Source: Otis tarda
Lineage: Eukaryota > Chordata > Aves > Otidiformes > Otididae
Reading direction: 5' to 3'
NCBI GenBank assembly: GCA_026413225.1
Contig: CM048591.1
Coordinates: 70,458,052-70,522,051, forward strand
Length of the DNA: 64,000 bases
This document shows positions 59,431 to 64,000 of this stretch, one piece after another. Each line of letters starts with the position of its first letter. Position 1 is the stretch's first letter. The position numbers and the translations under genes were made by a program. Below the pieces are notes generated by a model. The model was not told where the DNA came from. It searched no databases and was given only the letters and a program-made list of their open reading frames with translations.

Positions 59431-59511
59431 TGTCCTTGGGTGATGATCAATGAAATGCTCCTGTGCTCTAATTAAGTCAACTACTGAATGAAAACCTGTG
59501 ATTCTGTTCAG
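59431..59511 (-). CDS. Candidate 81-bp internal exon (phase 0)
   Basis: On the minus strand a strong acceptor (CTCCGTCTCCCTCTTGCAG) is followed by 81 open bases, then a near-consensus donor (AGGACA, then GTAAGTAGAG). The 27 codons include TGFHSVVDLIRAQEHF and no stop in phase 0. The neighbouring candidate exon at 59978-60127 ends in the same phase, so the two could be spliced across a 466-base intron. I do not recognise the peptide. Strength of the splice sites, length divisible by three and phase agreement support a real exon. The short length and the lack of a known homologue keep confidence low. Confidence 0.33.
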
Positions 59512-59977
59512 CTGCAAGAGGGAGACGGAGTTCACAGACAAAGAAGTCATTGCAGCAAATTTCAGCCACAGTCTATCCTTCTGCAATACAATTAGTCAAC
59601 ATAGTCTGTATTCTATCATTCATCTTACAACCTTAACTGACATTAAATTGTTATATCACACCCTCTTTTTGCCTTTTAGCTTTATATCCTGTTATATCCT
59701 TTTTTTTTCAATTTTTTTAAAATTTTTTTTTAAGAGATCCTTTTGGCTCAAAGACTGCTGTGTCCGATCTGTTTGATCTCCTGATGTGAGATGATATTCC
59801 AAAAGACAAAGACAGGCCCCAGAAGATTAATCTCCCTATAAGGACCTGTATATAACTATGACAGAGGGCTGTGCAGGGAATGCTTCAATGCACCTAAAAG
59901 CAGACTTCTGCTCTGAGTCATTCTGCAGAAGACCTGTTTACTCCCTCTGAAAGCAGAGAACCAAGAGAGAAACTAAC

Positions 59978-60127
59978 CTTCTGTGGCTGAAGTTTGCCTT
60001 CCCACACTAGTCTGTATGCTTGCTGCCGTGGAGTATCTTCCTGCATGAAACCGCTGAATGCTTTTAATGCTTCTGCTTTACAGCAAAGTCTACCACAAAC
60101 ATCAAAGCGCATCCTCTGTCTTACGCA
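59978..60127 (-). CDS. Candidate 150-bp exon upstream of the 81-bp exon
   Basis: A minus-strand open stretch ending at a good donor (CCACAGAAG, then GTTAGTTT). In the phase that joins the 81-bp exon it has 50 codons with FDVCGRLCCKAEALKAFSGF and RQQAYRLVWEGKLQPQ, protein-like in composition. The 5' boundary is uncertain: acceptor AGs would put the exon end at 60115, 60127 or 60134, preceded by a TCTCTTTATT pyrimidine tract. The middle choice gives a 150-base phase-0 exon. No further exons were identified with confidence, so this may be the edge of a minus-strand gene or chance. Confidence 0.28.
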
Positions 60128-60134
60128 CTGGTCC

Positions 60135-61104
60135 CTTATATAATAAAGAGATATGTTCAAGGTCTCAGTTCTAATTTTCAAGATTCCTATTACTTCAAAC
60201 AACATATCTAAGTAAGTTACTTTTAATGGGAATATGATGGTAGTAAGAAACTTAGAATTTAAATCAAGTTGAATTGTTCGAATGCCTGATGGAGACTAGA
60301 CCAAGCTCTTTCTGCCTTCAGCCACTAGTGTAAGCCATCTTTCATAGCAAACCTGAGGAACGCTGTTTTCCAAAATCTGCAATTTTTCCCCTGTCTTTTC
60401 TGTTTTAACTCACAGACACAAAGTTTTTACAGCATTTCCTCAGCTAAAACCTCAAAACTGAGGAGTTTAGTAGCATTGCCCTTGCAATAGAAAACTTCTT
60501 ATTTAGAATTTAATGGAGAAAATTAGGTAAACCTTTGAGACCTACACTCAACTTACGTAACGTTTTGCTACAAAGGTCAGAATAATTATAGGCTCTCTCC
60601 CTATTTCAGATAGGGGCTTATATTATTTATTCTTCTCAGAGTGAGACTAGTCAAATATACACTTCTTTTTAATGGGCTTCTCCATTTTGCTTGTCAGAAT
60701 TTATCATCATATTTTCTCTACTCAAACTAAAACAACTACTGGTTTGAGTTGTCAGGATCCATACATTGTCCAAATGACAGAAAACCATTTGCGCTTAACC
60801 AGATGACCAAACAAGAGTTTTGTGTGGTTGTTTGCTGATTCTCAGCTATAAGAAATGCTGCTGTGTGCCAACCAGATTGTTACTGACTGTTGTTGAGCAG
60901 TCAGATACTGTACACTGATCTCGTCTTTATAGCATCATCTTACAAAAGTCATCATGCCAATACCCACTGTCCCCTCCAAATCATGTAGAAGACTGCATGT
61001 TTCATAAGATAATAGGAACTTTTAGATTCCAAATATCTCAGTTTGCCAAAGCGCTGTAGGTTCACGTTTCTCCCTTGGTCTGTAATAGATGCAAAAATGT
61101 GCAT
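60135..61104. other. Unique DNA, nothing seen
   Basis: No further exon of the proposed minus-strand gene and no repeat were recognised before the LTR at 61110. Confidence 0.5.
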
Positions 61105-61109
61105 TCACT
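61105..61109. repeat. Target-site duplication TCACT (left)
   Basis: Matches TCACC at 62232-62236 in four of five bases, on the other side of the LTR. Confidence 0.65.
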
Positions 61110-62231
61110 TGTCGTAGTTCAGCCCCGATCGGGACCAGACTACGCAGTCTCTCTCTCGCTTCCCCCACCCTCCAAGAGAATAGGGGGAGATGATATAAGG
61201 AAAAAAGGCTCGAGGTTTGAGATAAGGACAGGGAGAAATCCTCAAAGTTACCGTCACAGGCAAAACAGACTCGACTTGGGGAAAACTATTCATTTATTTC
61301 TAAAATTAGCAGGAGAATGAGACAGGGAACAAGATAACCTCCCCCCACCCCTCCCTCTTCCCGGGCTTAACATTATCTCTACCACCTTCCCCCCCTGCCT
61401 GGCACAGGGGGGAAGAGGGAATGGGGGTCGCGGTCAGTTCATCGTTGTTTCATGCCACTGCTTCATGGTCGGGGAAGAACTCTTCGCATTCCTCCTTTGC
61501 TCCTTTGTAGGGTCCCTCCCACGGGCCACAGTCCTTGGTGAAACTGCTCCGGCGTGAGTCATCTCTTCCACGGGGTGTAGTCCCTCCAGAACAGCTGTCC
61601 CAATGGACGCCTTCCATGGGCCACAGCCACCTTCAGTCCTCCACCTGCTCCGGCATGGGGTCCTCCATGGGCTGCAGGTGAATCTCTGCCCCTCCATGGA
61701 CCTCCATGGGCTGCAGGGGGACAACGTGCTCCGCCGTGGTCTTCACCACAGGCTGCAGGGGAATCTTGGCCAGGAGCCACATTACTCCTTCCCCTCCTTC
61801 TTCACTGGCATCTGTAGCCGTTCTTCACAACAGGCTGGCAGATGCCTCTCAGGATCCTTTTTACATCTTATTCATTTCTCATCTCCTCTCCACTTCTTGC
61901 AGCTGGGCCGGGCTGAGTTGGGCCCAGCTGGCTGCCCAGTGGGAGGCCAGAGGGTGAGGCCTGCAAGGCCCACAAGGCTCGCGCCTCCCCCTCTGCCCCG
62001 CTCAGCTGCTTCACATCTTCTCCATTTTTTTTTTTCCTGTTTTCCCCTTCTTAATGGGGAAAACGCAGAGGCATTATCATGGGACATTCTGCTACCAATT
62101 GGCTCTGCCTTGGCCAGCAGCAAGTCTGCCCTAGGCCCAGCCGAGTCCACTGAACAAAGGGGAGCAACTTCTAGCAGTTTCCTACAGAAGCTGCCACCTT
62201 AGGCCCCCCCTTACTAAACAAAACCAGAACA
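61110..62231 (-). mobile_element. Solo LTR of the 25.5-kb family, older copy (minus)
   Basis: About 1122 bases, reverse complement of the LTR at 25496-26645. The left end TGTCGTAGTTCAGCC corresponds to the 3' end of the LTR, and the right end AAACAAAACCAGAACA to its 5' start. It has the same blocks in reverse order, including the GC-rich middle and an AATAAA on the minus strand near 61292. Imperfect 5-bp duplications (TCACT, TCACC) flank it and no viral internal region is attached. It differs from the 25.5-kb copy by roughly a tenth of positions by eye, more than the copy at 63138, so it is the oldest of the three. Confidence 0.9.
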
Positions 62232-62236
62232 TCACC

Positions 62237-63137
62237 ATAAACTTTTATTATTTCTATTTGTTAAGTTTCAGACCTCTTATACAATTCAAAGTCCCAGATA
62301 TGTTAACAGCAATGCACTTTGTTTCTCTCCCAGTGAGCTAGTTTTGGCTAGATACTTGCCCAGTCCCATTTTCTGCACGTATTTCACTGCTAAATTTCCT
62401 TTTTCCCCAGATAAAGTCTCTCTTACTTTGACTGAAGTTTTTAGAACTGCAGAATGTCCAACAGTCTGAAATAATTACATAATATTAAAACTTTCTCTTC
62501 CTGACATAAGCAGTGGAGTCATGCTGTGATCATCAGCTGGCTTTCCTCTTTCCTGTGGAATACTTAATCTTTGGAATCCCAGCATTCTCTCTGTGATCAG
62601 GGAGAATTTATCATGGACTTCAAGGTGAACTGTGTTTTCTAGGATGTGTCCTTGCCTGTTGATTTTCCGGTTCCATGAATTTACTTAATTGTGTCTTTAC
62701 CTTAAAAATATCTGCTGTCTTTGAGTGCAAGCCTGCTATCCTATACCCATTTCCCAGCAGTGGAAACAGGAATATTTATATTTATTCTGATCATTAGAGC
62801 ATGGACATAAATCTCATCTTCCAGAGCAAGATAAATCTTTTCCAAAGGAAATTGATTGCTATTTTCCTAAAGGACACTGATTCAACAAGGACTGAACTCA
62901 AAATTAATATAACAGAGTTTCAGATTTGCTGATTAGCAAGTGGTTGCTTGTCCGTTAGGCTAGACCAGAGTTCTCTGCTGTAGCTGCGGACTTTCTCACA
63001 TAGTAACAGTGATACAAACAGTAAGGAAAATATCTATATACTTGATTCTCTCAACAAGTTCTTAGAGTAGATTTTAGTTTTGTTTTTTTTTTTTGTAATA
63101 TGGCCAACAGCTTTGCAAACTTCTGTCCCACCCCTAC
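62237..63137. other. Unique DNA between two LTRs
   Basis: About 900 bases without retroviral coding sequence, primer-binding site or polypurine tract that I can recognise. This argues that the flanking LTRs are separate insertions. Confidence 0.6.
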
Positions 63138-63860
63138 GCCACAGTCCTTCGTGGAACTGCTCCAGCGTGGGTCATCTCTTCCACGGAGTACAGTCTCTCC
63201 AGAACGGCTGTCCCAGCGGGCCCTCCACGGGCCACAGCCGCCTTCAGGCATCCACCTCCCCCGGTACGGGGTCCTTCACGGGCTCCAAGTGGATCTCTGC
63301 TCCTCCGTGGACCTCCATGGGCTGCAGGGGGACAACCTGCTCCACCATGGTCGTCACCACAGGCTGCAGGGGAATCTTGGCCAGGAGCTGCATTACTCCT
63401 CCCCCTCCTTCTGAACTGACCTTGGCGTCTGCAGCCGTTCCTCACAACAGGGTGGTAGATGTCTCTCAGGATCTTTTTACATCTTATTCACTTCTCATCT
63501 CCTCTCCACTTCTTGCAGCCGGGCCGGGCCGAGTCGGGCCCAGTCGGCCGCCTGGCAAGAGGCCAGAGGGTGAGGCCTGCAAGGCCCAGGAGGCCTGCGC
63601 CTCCCCCTCTGCGCCTCTGCCCCCGCTCAGCTTCTTCACATCTTCTCTTCTCTCTTTTTTTTTTTTCTGTTTTCCCCTTCTTAAATACGTTATCGCAGAG
63701 GCGTTATCATGGGACATTCTGCTACCAATCCGCTCGACCTTGGCCAGCAGCAGGTCCGCCCTAGGCCTGGCCAAGTCCACTGAACAAAGGGGAGCGACTT
63801 CTAGCAGTTTCCTGCAGAAGCTACCACCTTAGGCCCCCCCTCACTAACAAAACCACGACA
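63138..63860 (-). mobile_element. Truncated LTR of the 25.5-kb family, young copy (minus)
   Basis: About 723 bases matching the first two-thirds of the LTR at 25496 (its U3, TATA-like CGTATTTAAG and GC-rich middle) in reverse orientation. It ends at 63860 with AACAAAACCACGACA, the exact 5' terminus of the family. The part corresponding to the LTR's 3' third is absent, so target duplications cannot be checked. Identity to the 25.5-kb copy is very high by eye, with only occasional differences, so the two are recent relatives. Confidence 0.9.
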
Positions 63861-64000
63861 GTTCCCAAACCTGTATCAAGTGTGACAGACAATACAGGTA
63901 GATGAGTGCATGAACAGCCACCGTAACTTTCCCAACTTTGACCTCTGGAGTATAAATTAGTGTTTCTTACCTAATCCATAAAAGAGTGCTGAAAAACTGG
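63861..64000. other. Unique DNA at window edge
   Basis: Nothing recognised in the last 140 bases. Confidence 0.6.

Noticed and set aside
61110-63860. Two same-orientation LTRs as the ends of one provirus
   Set aside because: The 61.1-kb copy has its own target duplications, the two LTRs differ markedly from each other, and the 0.9 kb between them has no recognisable retroviral content.

Overview
The window looks like a piece of a bird genome: AT-rich, with no complete host gene that I can name, and with a bird-specific set of transposable elements. The main evidence is CR1 LINE fragments (two keep the ATTCTATG-type CR1 3' tail, one keeps the 3' part of the reverse-transcriptase frame, one keeps part of the endonuclease and the linker) and avian endogenous retrovirus LTRs with TG...CA ends and 5-bp target-site duplications. 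The LTR families look like those common in neoavian birds. I cannot name the species or the chromosome.

Layout. Bases 1-10.1 kb are mostly unique AT-rich DNA with homopolymers and purine tracts, plus one weak exon candidate on the minus strand near 5.5-5.7 kb. An old CR1 3' end lies at about 10.13-10.40 kb, followed by very AT-rich DNA to 17.3 kb with a palindromic AT tract and a small tandem of palindromes. At 17.32-19.09 kb sits a composite retroviral fossil: a plus-strand LTR interrupted by an inverted block that carries an LTR terminus, a lysine primer-binding site, a tRNA-Lys-like sequence and part of gag. At 21.1-22.1 kb there is a promoter-like cluster followed by the longest non-repeat open frame. 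A short CR1 tail (23.9-24.1 kb) and a well-preserved solo LTR (25.50-26.65 kb) follow. The 27.3-30.1 kb interval holds two diverged copies of an unknown repeat. From 37.9 to 39.2 kb the plus strand is strongly pyrimidine-rich. Two CR1 pieces of opposite orientation lie at 41.3-42.05 and 43.27-44.07 kb. The long stretch from 44 to 59 kb is essentially featureless. At 59.4-60.1 kb two minus-strand intervals look like consecutive phase-0 exons. The right end has two more LTRs of the 25.5-kb family, both on the minus strand (61.11-62.23 kb, and a truncated one at 63.14-63.86 kb).

The most interesting observation is in the 17.3-19.1 kb fossil. The leader of a lysine-primed avian retrovirus contains, 8 bases after its primer-binding site and in the same sense as the viral RNA, a 71-base sequence that folds like tRNA-Lys. 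This recalls the tRNA-like element that lentiviral leaders are known to place near their lysine PBS. Host coding content is weak: the exon pair at 59.4-60.1 kb and the open frame at 21.5-22.1 kb are the only stretches I would test as host genes. All homology calls were made by eye, without database searches.
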